From Sandaracinaceae bacterium (GTDB lineage: Bacteria; Myxococcota_A; Polyangia; Polyangiales; Houyiibacteriaceae): a stretch of DNA of 64,000 nt. Below, in pieces: positions 34,201 to 43,937 of the stretch. The notes beneath the pieces were generated by a model that saw only the letters and a program-made list of their open reading frames with translations, was not told the origin of the DNA and searched no databases. The position numbers were made by a program, and so were the translations under genes. The stretch is taken from contig JACKEI010000004.1 in assembly GCA_020633075.1 (NCBI GenBank), positions 62,001 to 126,000 of the forward strand. Reading direction: 5' to 3'. The first letter of the stretch is position 1. Each line of letters starts with the position of its first letter.

Positions 34201-35142
34201 ATGAGACGCGCTGGACAAGCGGCCGCCGTAAGGGCGCTGACGTTGGTGATACTGACGGGTGCACTGCCCGGACGGGTGGGCGCGCAGGAGCTGCCCAACA
34301 CGGGAACCGTGGATCAACTCTCGCGCACTACGGCCGTCGGTGCGCCAGAGCCGGCCGCGCTTCCGTCATACCCTTCGCACTACGGCGCACGTCCGCTGAC
34401 GCTACCGCAGCTCACCGCGCGGGCGGCGACCGAGCTGCACGTGTTGTACTTCGACTTCTCCCGCTTCAACCCGCTCGTGTCCATCGAGGTGAGCGCGGGA
34501 ATTGGCGTGACGGACAACCTCGAGCTGGGTCTGGGGACGCCGGCGTTGGCGCCCATCGTCGCGGCCGCGCGGGTGTTCGGTCCCCACCTGGGTCTCGGCG
34601 GCTGGCTCACCCCCGAACTGAGCCGCGGCATGCTGCCGCCCACGCTCTATGCCCGCTATCGCGTGCTGGCCACCGAGAGCATCGAGCTGGGCGTGGAGCT
34701 CGACGGTATCCTACCCGCCAACGGAAGCCGCGGGGGCCTCGCGCTGGGTGTCCCGATGCGTGCGCGCGTGAACACGTCGTTCGTGGTGGACGCTGCCTTC
34801 GGAGTGCTGTTCGCCTTCTACGACTCTGGCTTCGGCGGGCGCAGCACCGACGTGATCGTGAGCTTCAGCGTGATGCCACGCTACGCCCACGACGCGTTCT
34901 ACGTGGGCATCGACACGGGCCTCTTCTTTATCGCCAAGAACGCCAACGAGGTCTTCGTTCCCGTCTTGCTCGAGCTGGGCGCCACCTTGCCGGCGGGCGC
35001 GAGCACGCTGGACGTCTACGCGCGCGGCGGATTCCCGTTGCTGTTCACGAGCGCGTCGGGCGACGCCGCGTATCCCGAGACGTGGGAGCTCAGCGTGGGG
35101 CTGCGCGGGTACTTCGACCTGCGCGCACCGACGGCGTACTGA
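34201..35142 (+). CDS. secreted outer-membrane beta-barrel-like protein
   Basis: A 313-residue exported protein. The signal peptide is cleaved near VGAQ (about 28). The rest alternates amphipathic strands with short turns (VSIEVSAGIGVTDNLELGLG; RARVNTSFVVDAAFGVLFAFY; FYVGIDTGLFFIAKNANEVF), as in outer-membrane barrels of 8-12 strands. The C-terminus ends GLRGYFDLRAPTAY with a final aromatic, compatible with BAM recognition. Function unknown. Preceded by a strong ribosome-binding site; no operon partner. Confidence 0.78.
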   Translation: MRRAGQAAAVRALTLVILTGALPGRVGAQELPNTGTVDQLSRTTAVGAPEPAALPSYPSHYGARPLTLPQLTARAATELHVLYFDFSRFNPLVSIEVSAGIGVTDNLELGLGTPALAPIVAAARVFGPHLGLGGWLTPELSRGMLPPTLYARYRVLATESIELGVELDGILPANGSRGGLALGVPMRARVNTSFVVDAAFGVLFAFYDSGFGGRSTDVIVSFSVMPRYAHDAFYVGIDTGLFFIAKNANEVFVPVLLELGATLPAGASTLDVYARGGFPLLFTSASGDAAYPETWELSVGLRGYFDLRAPTAY

Positions 35143-35272
35143 AAACCAAGTCCCCCACACCACGCAGGCCCGCCACTGCGATGGCGAGCGGGCGTCATGC
35201 GATCGGTCGCGATGAGGCACCATCGCCCACACGGGCCAGAAGTGTGGGCGTCACCGGTGCCGCGGAACGCGC

Positions 35273-35440
35273 TCACCGGAAGTTCGCGGGGTCCACGTCG
35301 AGCGCGTTGGTCATCTCGTCCCAGACGCGACAACGGCCGTCGGTGCTGGCTTGGTAGATGCCCGTCTTGCCGTCCCAGGGCTCACGGCCCTCCTGGGGCT
35401 GCCGCCGCCCCAGGCGCCAAAGGGCGTCGCCTCCGTGTGG
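35273..35440 (-). pseudogene. possible 3' remnant of an unidentified gene
   Basis: In the 418-bp gap between the beta-barrel gene and the next lipoprotein gene, one minus-strand frame reads EPWDGKTGIYQASTDGRCRV and WDEMTNALDVDPANFR before a stop. It looks like a folded protein end and contains Trp, Tyr and Cys in plausible density, but there is no start and no upstream body. It may be a decayed gene. The rest of the gap shows a 6-bp stem near 35168-35193 and nothing else. Confidence 0.3.
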
Positions 35441-35560
35441 ACCCCCGGTCGCCGCGAGCTCTCACCAACCCGAAGCTGTGCCTCGTGGATGCTCAGGTAG
35501 CACGCAAGAAGGCCGAGCCGCGGTTGCCCGGCGACTCGGCCCTTGCTTGGTCTCACGCGC

Positions 35561-37072
35561 TCAGGGTGTGCAGCTGGCGACCAGCCGTCCGTCGAAGCGC
35601 ACGTCCGTGATGCGGACGCCGTCGCTGTCGAAGGCGGCGATACGCCACCACTCGGCGGCGCCGCCGTTGCTGGTGGGGACACCCAGGGACTGCAGCGTGC
35701 CGCGCGAGTCGGAGTAGGTGACCGTGGCCCCCGACTGCTCGATGCCGGGCGAGCCCGTGTAGTTGTGCACGCAGTAGACGTAGGTGCCGCGCTCGAGCTG
35801 CGTCACCGTGGTGATCTCGGGCCCGAAGGAGGAGGTGTCGTCGGTGTTCAGCTGCACGTAGGGCGCAGCGCCGAGCGAGCCCTTGTTGCCGTAGTAGATG
35901 TGCGCGCCGCTGGGGGTCCAGAGGTGCGCGTCGAGGTCGTCCGGAGCCGAGCCCCACGAGAGCGTGAAGGTGGCGTTGACCGCCGCGCCGATGCCGCCGA
36001 TGACCAGGTCGTCCAGGAGCGTGGTCTGGCCCACGCCTGGCGTCTGCGTGCGGATGGTCTGGCTGCGGAAGCCCCGGTACACGGCCCACACGTCCACGGT
36101 GTGGTCGGGGTTCACGGGGATGCGGTAGGTGCCGTTCGCGTCGGTGGTGGTGCCGGAGCCGCCGTTGTAGGTGACGCCGCGGTGCGAGACGGCCGCGTAC
36201 GCAAGCGGCTGGTTGTTGGCGTCCACGACGCGCCCGCTCAGGTAGGCCACGGCGTAGGCGAGGTCGAAGTTCCACGTGGTGAAGTGGCTGACGCTGCCCA
36301 CCAGCGCGGTGCCCTGACGGGTGGCCTGGCCCTCCTCGATCCAGACGCCGTTCTCCTCGTCGAAGTACCAGAGGGGCACCGTGTCCGGCGCGGTCGCGCT
36401 GAGCGCCGAGTCCAGCCGCAGGGCCACCTCGACACCGGGCGCGATGGCCACCTCGGCGCCACTCGCGGTGCGCAGCGTCACGTCCACGAAGCCGAGGCTC
36501 TCGAGGGCGCGCTCCGTGCCGGACAGATCACGGCCCACGAAGTCCCCCGGGAAGGCGTCGAAGTCGGTGGAGCTGCTGTAGTCGAAGGCGGAGAGGCTCA
36601 CCGTGACCGGCTCCGTGATGGCCGCACCCGAGCCGGCGCTGACGAAGGCGTCGCTCGGGAAGGTCACCGTCTGCGTCCCGCTGCTGACCGTGCCGCCGGT
36701 GGCGGGGTCGATGGTGGCGGTGACCTGCACGGGCGCGACGTGGAGCTCCACCCAAGCCACGACGCCATCGCGCACCTCGATGGTCTCGAAGGCGTCGCGG
36801 TAGCCCTCCGCCGTGGCGCGCACGACCACGCGCTCACCCGCAGGCACGCCCGCCAGCGTGAACCAGCCTTGGCCGTTGGTGGCCGTCTCGCGGCCCACGA
36901 TGCTCAGCTGCGCCCCGTCGATGGGCGAGTCCGCGGTGCTGAAGACAGTGCCCATGACGACGCCCCCGGTGAGGGGCTCGGACGTGCCGCCGGTGTCGCC
37001 TCCGCCACACGCGAGCCAGGTACCGGCTACGAGCGCGAGCGCCATGAGACGAAGGATTGAGTAGTTCCGCAT
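35561..37072 (-). CDS. lipoprotein with carboxypeptidase-regulatory-like domains and YfaP-like domain
   Basis: A 503-residue surface lipoprotein (lipobox GTWLAC, Cys about 22). Domains in order: a carboxypeptidase-regulatory-like beta-sandwich at about 30-100 (VMGTVFSTADSPIDGAQLSI); a ZU5/HYR-like segment at about 110-220 (ATGGTVSSGTQTVTFPSDAF); a second regulatory-like sandwich at about 245-320 (SGRVVDANNQPLAYAAVSHR); and a DUF2135/YfaP-like domain at about 345-430 (SWGSAPDDLDAHLWTPSGAH). It is non-enzymatic as far as can be seen, and likely an adhesion or scaffold protein. An AGGAG ribosome-binding site precedes ATG 37072. Confidence 0.85.
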   Translation of the reverse strand: MRNYSILRLMALALVAGTWLACGGGDTGGTSEPLTGGVVMGTVFSTADSPIDGAQLSIVGRETATNGQGWFTLAGVPAGERVVVRATAEGYRDAFETIEVRDGVVAWVELHVAPVQVTATIDPATGGTVSSGTQTVTFPSDAFVSAGSGAAITEPVTVSLSAFDYSSSTDFDAFPGDFVGRDLSGTERALESLGFVDVTLRTASGAEVAIAPGVEVALRLDSALSATAPDTVPLWYFDEENGVWIEEGQATRQGTALVGSVSHFTTWNFDLAYAVAYLSGRVVDANNQPLAYAAVSHRGVTYNGGSGTTTDANGTYRIPVNPDHTVDVWAVYRGFRSQTIRTQTPGVGQTTLLDDLVIGGIGAAVNATFTLSWGSAPDDLDAHLWTPSGAHIYYGNKGSLGAAPYVQLNTDDTSSFGPEITTVTQLERGTYVYCVHNYTGSPGIEQSGATVTYSDSRGTLQSLGVPTSNGGAAEWWRIAAFDSDGVRITDVRFDGRLVASCTP

Positions 37073-37342
37073 GCATTGCTCCTGTCTTCGAGTGCGCACG
37101 CGGAGCGGTCCACGCGCGCAGGTTGTTTTCAGTCAGGACACAAAGCAACAACTGTTCCGTATCAAAAAGCGCTTATAAACGGGGGGTAGGCACAGGCCGG
37201 GGCGCATGGAGGACACCATCCCGCGCGCGTGCGCAGACGCTGCGCGAGACGCGCGGGCCGCCCTGTCCCGGCGGCGCGGGGGGCGCGACAACCGGCACCA
37301 CGGACTCGAGCGGCACTCAGCCAGAGCGCTGGACCGCGGGTC
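37073..37342. promoter_or_regulatory. intergenic region with AT-rich promoter-like segment
   Basis: About 270 bp. The part next to the lipoprotein start (37130-37180) is AT-rich and contains GATACGGA on the minus strand, a word also present in the palindrome at 40703. A GGGGGGTAGGCACA 14-mer (37181-37194) recurs at 54284. The half nearer 37342 is GC-rich with no feature. Confidence 0.35.
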
Positions 37343-38611
37343 TCACGAGACGTGCTGCGGAGACATGGACGCGGCCCTGCGCCGTCGCCGGACGAGCCAC
37401 ACACCCACGAGCAGCAGCGCGCCGCCGAGAGGCGCCGCCCAGCGCAGAGACTCGCGCAGCCTCCCGAAGCGGAACTGCGACTGCCGCGGCGGCAGCACCA
37501 CCGTGCCGCTCGGCGCGCTGACCGGGGCGTCCAGCACGCTCGCCGTGGACGCCGTGATGGGCAGGGGCTCTGGCGCGACCACGCCCAGGTGGTTCATGAC
37601 CTCGCGCTCCACGCCGCGGACGTACACGCGCCGGTCCCCGTCGGAGCCGCCCCGGGTGACCTCGTCGGAGCCGAAGCCCAGCCGAGCCTCCCAGCGCCCC
37701 CCGCTGGGCGCGTTGATGATCCCGCCCGCGCGACGCAAGAACATGGCGCTCGAGCCGCCGCCGTCCAGGTTCATGGCGTCGTGCGCGCCGATGTCGCGCA
37801 TGAAGTCCGCGAGCTCGTACAGGTTGAGCCCGCGGCTGCCGTTGCGGCGCCCGTCCACCACCACCAGAAACACGGTGTAGCCGTCACGCGAGACGCCCAC
37901 CGCCGTGCGCGGGTGCCGCCCGTAGGCCGCGCCGATGCGGTCGATCTCGGAGTCCGCCACGCTGCCGGCGCGCACCAGCGTCGGGATGCCGCTGACCGCC
38001 GCGCGGTAGTGGTTGTTGGTGGGGGTGCGCCCCGTGCGGTGCGTGATGCGCGCGCGGCCGTCGGCGCGGATGGCAAAGAGCGTGGTCTCGCCGTCGTCCT
38101 CGAGCGAGGGCCAGGCCTCGCCGCCCCCCACCTGCAGCCCGTACGGGTCCGCGAAGCTGGACCAGAAGCCCCCGTTGATGGCCGCCGCGTAGCCGGGCCC
38201 GGTCTCCGCGAACTCGCTCACGGTGGACCAGCGGTCCTCGTGCCGGGTGGCCTCCACGCGTACGCCGGGCGTGTGCAGGTCCACCACGATGGCGTGGATC
38301 ACGGCGGGGCGCGTGGTGGTGCGGCGCAGGTAGCGCACGCCGGGGTTGGGTTGGCTCCAGACGTCCTCGTGGGTGACCGGGCGCCCACGCCGGGCGTCCA
38401 TCTCGCCGGTGTCCTCGTCGGCCCACGCGGAGGAGGCGCCCAGCAGCGGGCCCACGAGCGCCCCCGCACAGGCCAGGGCGACCAGCATGCGGGGCAGCGC
38501 CGTCACGGCGGTCGCGGCGGTCGCGGGGCTGACGGCGGTCACGGCCAAGAGCGAGGGCGCCGGGCCGGAAGGGCGGGTGGGGGGCGTGGTCAGCGACATT
38601 CGAGCGGTCAT
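37343..38611 (-). CDS. secreted phosphodiester glycosidase family protein with C-terminal anchor
   Basis: About 422 residues. The leader has a hydrophobic core VALACAGALVGPLLGASSAWA, beginning rather far from ATG 38611; a later start is possible. The body is a phosphodiester glycosidase (NAGPA, PF09992-type) domain at about 80-330: INGGFW, YTVFLVVVDGR, MNLDGGGSSAMF. The family removes GlcNAc-1-phosphate or related caps from glycans; many bacterial members act on cell-wall or teichuronic polymers. The C-terminus has a hydrophobic helix and RRRRR, a MYXO-CTERM-like tail. Confidence 0.88.
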   Translation of the reverse strand: MTARMSLTTPPTRPSGPAPSLLAVTAVSPATAATAVTALPRMLVALACAGALVGPLLGASSAWADEDTGEMDARRGRPVTHEDVWSQPNPGVRYLRRTTTRPAVIHAIVVDLHTPGVRVEATRHEDRWSTVSEFAETGPGYAAAINGGFWSSFADPYGLQVGGGEAWPSLEDDGETTLFAIRADGRARITHRTGRTPTNNHYRAAVSGIPTLVRAGSVADSEIDRIGAAYGRHPRTAVGVSRDGYTVFLVVVDGRRNGSRGLNLYELADFMRDIGAHDAMNLDGGGSSAMFLRRAGGIINAPSGGRWEARLGFGSDEVTRGGSDGDRRVYVRGVEREVMNHLGVVAPEPLPITASTASVLDAPVSAPSGTVVLPPRQSQFRFGRLRESLRWAAPLGGALLLVGVWLVRRRRRAASMSPQHVS

Positions 38612-38841
38612 GGCTCCCGGGCCGGTGCAAGCATGGTTCCACCGCGAAGGGCGCGCCACGACCGGTGGAATTCGCAACGATCTCAGCAATCAAGGCCGTG
38701 TTGGCGCGCCCGATCGCGGTCCCCTGCACGCGGCGGCGTGGGCCCCCTGCCACGTACTCCCGGACCCCACCCGGCCGCGTCTTGGCCCGCGCGCTGCAGT
38801 CTGAGTGAAACGCTTCTTGCGCTTCGGCATACCAACGCCCC

Positions 38842-39375
38842 ATGAGACTCGCCATCGGCACCCCCGCGCCCGCGTTCCGCGGCACCACCTGGGACGGCCA
38901 GCCCGTCGCCCTCTCCGACTACCAAGGCAAGAAGCTGTGGCTGGCCTTCTTCCGCTACGCCTCGTGCCCGCTCTGCAACGTGCGCGTGCGCGCCATCTAC
39001 CGAAAGGTGGACGAGCTCAGCGCGGCGGGCGTGTCGGTGGTGGCCGTGTTCCAGTCGCCGGGCGAGAAGGTGCGCGAGTACGTGCTGGAGGGCGACGAGC
39101 CCCCCATGCCCATCATCGCGGACCCGGCCATGAAGCTCTACGAGCAGTACGCCCTCGAGCGCTCGGTCATGGGCTTCCTCAACCCCCGCAACCTGGGTGG
39201 GCTGCTCGAGGCGCGCGCGCAGAAGGTCGGCGGCATGTCGCCGGACGGACCCATGGACCGCATCCCGGGGGACTTCCTGATCGGCCCCGACGGGAAGCTG
39301 GTGGACGTGTTCTACGGCTCGGCCATCGGGGACCACATCCCCTTCGAGCGCGTGGACGCGTTCATGGCCCGCTGA
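38842..39375 (+). CDS. AhpC/TSA-type redoxin
   Basis: A 177-residue thioredoxin-fold protein. TPAPAFRGTTWDGQPVALSDYQGKKLWLAF (in two stretches) is the peroxiredoxin-like opening, and the redox centre is ASCPLC (Cys42, Cys45), giving a CxxC rather than the single peroxidatic Cys. GDFLIGPDGKLVDVFYG closes the fold. It fits the AhpC-TSA_2-like group, so a thiol reductase or peroxidase role is likely. No signal peptide, hence cytosolic. Convergent with the next gene, sharing a terminator. Confidence 0.87.
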   Translation: MRLAIGTPAPAFRGTTWDGQPVALSDYQGKKLWLAFFRYASCPLCNVRVRAIYRKVDELSAAGVSVVAVFQSPGEKVREYVLEGDEPPMPIIADPAMKLYEQYALERSVMGFLNPRNLGGLLEARAQKVGGMSPDGPMDRIPGDFLIGPDGKLVDVFYGSAIGDHIPFERVDAFMAR

Positions 39376-39399
39376 GGCCAGCACACCGCTAGCGCGTGT

Positions 39400-39420
39400 C
39401 GTGCCCTCGCGGAGGGCACG
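39400..39420. terminator. bidirectional hairpin between convergent genes
   Basis: CGTGCCCTC and GAGGGCACG form a perfect 9-bp stem with a 3-nt loop, in the 52 bp between the redoxin stop (39375) and the lipoprotein stop (39428). Strong GC stem, no U-tract. Confidence 0.65.
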
Positions 39421-39427
39421 CAGGCTG

Positions 39428-40684
39428 TCACTCGTACTCGCCGATCAGCTCGACGTCGTCGATCAACCACGAGTCGGTCGAGCTGCTGGAGCGGGCCGTC
39501 AGGCGAATGCCCACCTGCCCAACATCCGCGGGGAAGACGACCTCGACCGTGCTGTAGCCGTCGGCCAGGTAGCCCGTGGGTGTCCTCTGGAACAACGCCT
39601 CGACCATCGGGAGCGAGTCCACCAGCGCCACCCCCGTGCCCTCGTAGCCCCAGAAGCTGTTGTTGTTCACAGAACCTCGGAGACGTACGCGGCTGTAGTA
39701 GGTCATGCCGCCGTCGGTGCTCAGCTCCACCAACACGTAGTCCAGGTCGTCGGGACCGCCCGAGGCGGAAGTCAAGCTCATGGCCGCCAGTCGGAAGCGG
39801 AGACGCACACGCACGAAGCCGGCTGGCACGGTCACGTTGCTGAACGTGAGCACCTGACCCCCAGAGACGCTGACCGTGTGCCATGCGCGCGAGCCGCCAA
39901 TTCCCAACGGGCTGTCGGGTGGAGCGGCCATGGAGCCGGAGAAGCCCTCCTGAAAGTCAGCCGTGCCCGAGTACGACCACGCGGGCGCCGCCGGCGACAC
40001 CTCGAAGTCCTGCCGGGCCAGCACCAAGGGCGGAAAGACGCACGTGCCCATCGTGCAGACGCCTGTCGTCATGCAGGTTGTCCCGTCGTCCGCGACCGGG
40101 TCTGGACACACGCCCGTGCCTGGGTCGCAGATGCCCACGTCGTGGCACTCGTCGAGCGCCACGCACACCACCGGGTCGGCGCCCGTGCACACCCCCAGCT
40201 GGCACGTGTCGGCTTGCGTGCACGCGTTGCCGTCGTCGCAGCTGCTGTCGTCGTCACGCGCCGGGTCGCTGCACACGCCCGTGCCCGGGTCGCAGGTGCC
40301 CACGTCGTGGCACTGGTCCAGCGCCGTGCACACCACCGGGTCGGCGCCCGTGCACACCCCCAGCTGGCACGTGTCGGCTTGCGTGCACGCGTTGCCATCG
40401 TCGCAGCTGCTGTCGTCGTCCAGCGAGCTGTGCTGGCACTGCCCCTCGGCGTTGCACGAGTCCGTGGTGCAGGCCTCGCCGTCGTCGCACTCGTCCGCCG
40501 ACGTGCACCGCGTCCCTGCGTCGTCCGTCAGGCCCTCGTCGTTGGCTGCATCGGTGGCGCCGCCGTCTGGCGTGAGCATGGCGTCCGTGGACGCATCCGG
40601 GGATGCACCGCCACCTCCAGAGCACGCGGGAAGTGCCAGCGTGGCGCCCAAGAGGAGCAGCGTGGGGATGCGGAGCATGTTCAT
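39428..40684 (-). CDS. Cys-rich repeat lipoprotein
   Basis: A 418-residue lipoprotein (lipobox LALPAC, Cys about 18). A short acidic linker leads to a Cys-rich stalk (about 45-190) with two nearly identical 55-residue units containing DDGNACTQADTCQLGVC, DPVVC and CHDVG, as in the DSL-like repeats common in Myxococcota surface proteins. A C-terminal beta-sandwich (about 205-418; FEVSPAAPAWSYSGTADF, WLIDDVELIGEYE) resembles a carbohydrate-binding or concanavalin-like module. The Cys pairs are likely disulphides. Divergent from the lipoprotein at 40763 with a shared palindrome. Confidence 0.87.
   Translation of the reverse strand: MNMLRIPTLLLLGATLALPACSGGGGASPDASTDAMLTPDGGATDAANDEGLTDDAGTRCTSADECDDGEACTTDSCNAEGQCQHSSLDDDSSCDDGNACTQADTCQLGVCTGADPVVCTALDQCHDVGTCDPGTGVCSDPARDDDSSCDDGNACTQADTCQLGVCTGADPVVCVALDECHDVGICDPGTGVCPDPVADDGTTCMTTGVCTMGTCVFPPLVLARQDFEVSPAAPAWSYSGTADFQEGFSGSMAAPPDSPLGIGGSRAWHTVSVSGGQVLTFSNVTVPAGFVRVRLRFRLAAMSLTSASGGPDDLDYVLVELSTDGGMTYYSRVRLRGSVNNNSFWGYEGTGVALVDSLPMVEALFQRTPTGYLADGYSTVEVVFPADVGQVGIRLTARSSSSTDSWLIDDVELIGEYE
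40091..40420. repeat. 165-bp tandem duplication encoding Cys-rich units
   Basis: Two adjacent copies, 40091-40255 and 40256-40420, encode the two 55-residue units of the lipoprotein above. At protein level 8 or fewer positions differ, so the duplication is recent or kept uniform by gene conversion. Confidence 0.85.
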
Positions 40685-40702
40685 GGCGGCATAGTTACAC
40701 AA

Positions 40703-40720
40703 ATACGGAAGAATCCGTAT
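40703..40720. promoter_or_regulatory. palindrome between divergent lipoprotein genes
   Basis: ATACGGA and TCCGTAT are exact complements around AGAA, in the 78-bp AT-richer gap between starts 40684 and 40763. Likely operator or promoter dyad serving both genes. Confidence 0.5.
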
Positions 40721-40762
40721 CCGCAACGGTCGCGCGGCGGGGGCAGCTGGTAGCGTGGCTTC

Positions 40763-41851
40763 GTGATTCATCGCGATCTGTGGGTTGATCGTACGCCTCG
40801 TACGCTGTTGTTCGTTCTCGTCCTGAGCGTGGTCGCCAGCGGCTGCGGCGGTGGCGGGGGCGGCTCCGACGACGCGGGCCACGGCGGCAGCGACGGGGGC
40901 GCGCAGGACGGCAGCACCCCGCACGACGGCAGCGTGCGCGACGGTGACGTACCGGACGGTGCGGCCCGCGACGGTGACCTGCTGGCCGACGGTGACGTGC
41001 TAGCTGACGGCGCCACCGCGGACAGCAGCTCTGCGGGCGACGCTGGCGGCACGGATGGTGGCTCGACCCCCGACGCGGGCGGGAGCTCGGACGCGGGCAT
41101 GGGCGGCTCCGACGGGGGGGCGGCGGGCGACGCGGGAGTGACCGACGCGGGAGTGACCGACGCGGGACCCCTCGTCTGTTACGACGCGACCTTCTCCAAT
41201 ACGGGCCGCGTGGAGGCGCCCACCAGCCCCCTCTTCAACCCGGCGGGCTCGTTCACGCTCGAGGCCTGGATCGCGCCCGCCACCGTCACCTCCAGCCTCT
41301 CGCGCCGGGTCATCGCGGCGCACTACGGGCGCGCACAGGACCAGAACCTCGCGTACCGCATCGCGCTCGACAGCAACGGGCAGCTGGTGGCCACGGCCTC
41401 GCGCTTCGGGGCGTCTTACTCCGACTACGTACACCCCACGGTGCTGACGGCGGGCACGTTTCACCACGTGGCCATGGTGGTCGACACCACCGCGCAGACC
41501 CTCACCATGTACGTGGACGGCGTCCCGGGTCAGGCGTGGTTCGCGGGCCTCTCCGCCATCAACGCCACCACGCAGCCCTTCACCATCGGCGACTACGACG
41601 CCAGCCTGACGGCCCTGGCCAGCAGCCCCTTCTCGGGCGTCATCTCCGATGTGCGCCTCTCGAACGGCACCCGCTACACGGCCACGTTCACCCCCGCCGT
41701 GCGCCTAGCCGCGGACGCCATGACCGTCGCCCTCTACCCGCTGGACGAGGCCCCCGGCGTCAGCGTCCGGCGCGACATCTCCGGCAACGGCCTGCACGCG
41801 AGCGTCACCAGCGCCGACGTGACCGCCACCCCCGCCGCCAGCTGCCGCTAG
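40763..41851 (+). CDS. lipoprotein with LamG/concanavalin-like domain
   Basis: A 362-residue lipoprotein from a GTG start. The lipobox is VVASGC (Cys about 28). Then comes a low-complexity, Asp/Gly-rich linker (about 30-135) of imperfect DGDV/DGGS/DAG repeats. A LamG-like beta-sandwich follows at about 145-330: FTLEAWIAPATVTSSLSRRV, FHHVAMVVDTTAQTLTMYVDG, ISDVRLSNGTRYTATFTP. LamG modules bind glycans or proteins. Divergent from the Cys-rich lipoprotein; the two may form one surface unit. Confidence 0.87.
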   Translation: MIHRDLWVDRTPRTLLFVLVLSVVASGCGGGGGGSDDAGHGGSDGGAQDGSTPHDGSVRDGDVPDGAARDGDLLADGDVLADGATADSSSAGDAGGTDGGSTPDAGGSSDAGMGGSDGGAAGDAGVTDAGVTDAGPLVCYDATFSNTGRVEAPTSPLFNPAGSFTLEAWIAPATVTSSLSRRVIAAHYGRAQDQNLAYRIALDSNGQLVATASRFGASYSDYVHPTVLTAGTFHHVAMVVDTTAQTLTMYVDGVPGQAWFAGLSAINATTQPFTIGDYDASLTALASSPFSGVISDVRLSNGTRYTATFTPAVRLAADAMTVALYPLDEAPGVSVRRDISGNGLHASVTSADVTATPAASCR

Positions 41852-41903
41852 CTGGAAGCGTCGCCGTTTGATGTGACGGCCCGTCCGTGGGAAGCCTCGG
41901 GCC

Positions 41904-42937
41904 ATGACGACCATGATGCCCCCCGAGTGGGCCCCGCACGACGCGTGCTGGCTCGCGTTTCCTCACCTCGCCGTCGAGTGGCAGGGGCACCTCGAGCAGG
42001 CCCAGGCCGACATCGCCGCGTTCGCGCGCGCGCTGGTGGCCGCCGGCGAGAGGGTGGAGCTGCTGGTGCACACGGAGGCCGTGGAGCAGGCCGCTCGCGC
42101 GCTGGTCGGAGACGTGGCCGAGGTGCGGTACCACCGCGTGCCCTACGGCGACTGCTGGGTGCGCGACACCGGCTGCGTGTTCGTCACGGAGCCCGACCCG
42201 CAGGCTCCCGGTCAGCAGCGGCTCGCGGCGCGCTCCTTCGTGTTCGACAGCTGGGGTGGCAAGTTCGACATGCCCGGGGACCCCGAGGTCTCCATGAAGA
42301 TGGCCGAGCTAGCGGAGGTCCCGGCGCAGCGCGCGGAGTTCGTGCTGGAGGGGGGCGGCATCGAGACCGATGGCCTCGGCACCTTCCTGGTGACCGACTG
42401 CGTGGTGGACCGCAACCGCGGCTGGACGCGCGAGACCGCCGCGCAGGAGCTGATGCGCACGCTGGGCGCGAAGGTGGTCCACTTCGCGGACGGGCTGCTG
42501 CAGAACGACCACACCGACGGGCACATCGACACGCTGGCGCGCTTCATCGCGCCCGGGAAGGTGGTGTGCATGGCGCCGCGTGACGACCGCGACCCGAACG
42601 GTGGCGTCCTGCTGGAGGTCATCGCCTCGCTCGAGGGCAAGCGCGACGCGCGCGGCGAGCCGCTCGAGGTGGTGACCATCCCGTCGCCGGGCGCCGTGAT
42701 CATCGACGACTTCCTGACCCCGGCCAGCTACTGCAACTTCTACATCGCGAACCGCGCCGTGCTGCTGCCGGCCTACGGCGTGCCCGGTGACGAGCTGGCG
42801 CGCGCGGCCCTCGCGCCACACTTCCCGGACCACGAGGTGGTGCTGGTCCCCGCTCGCGGCTTGATCGTGGGCGGCGGTGGGCTGCATTGTGCCTCTCAGC
42901 AACAACCGAGCGCGCCACGCGCGGAAGGAGCCCGAGG

Positions 42938-42941
<4 letters not shown>
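41904..42941 (+). CDS. aguA: agmatine deiminase
   Basis: A 345-residue enzyme of the guanidino-group-modifying (PAD) superfamily that hydrolyses agmatine to N-carbamoylputrescine and ammonia. Signatures are PPEWAPHDACWLAFP, the substrate Asp in YGDCWVRDTGCVF, FVLEGGGIETDG, NDHTDGHIDTLARF, and the catalytic Cys in GGGGLHCASQQQP near residue 330. Cytosolic, normal length. The stop overlaps the aguB start by ATGA, giving a two-gene putrescine-from-agmatine operon. Confidence 0.95.
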
Positions 42942-43801
<860 letters not shown>

Positions 43802-43937
43802 TCGCGCGCGCGCGTGCTTCCGTGCGCGGGCGGCACACTGAGTTGCCGATTCGATACGGTCCCGGCGGTCGAGCTGGCCGCACTGGCTACAAACGCGCGT
43901 GATCCGGTTGGCACGTGTCGTGCTGTACTTCAGGGGC

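Noticed and set aside
37206..37880. Plus-strand open frame after the GGGGGGTAGGCACA word
   Set aside because: Antisense to the glycosidase gene over most of its length and compositionally a shadow.
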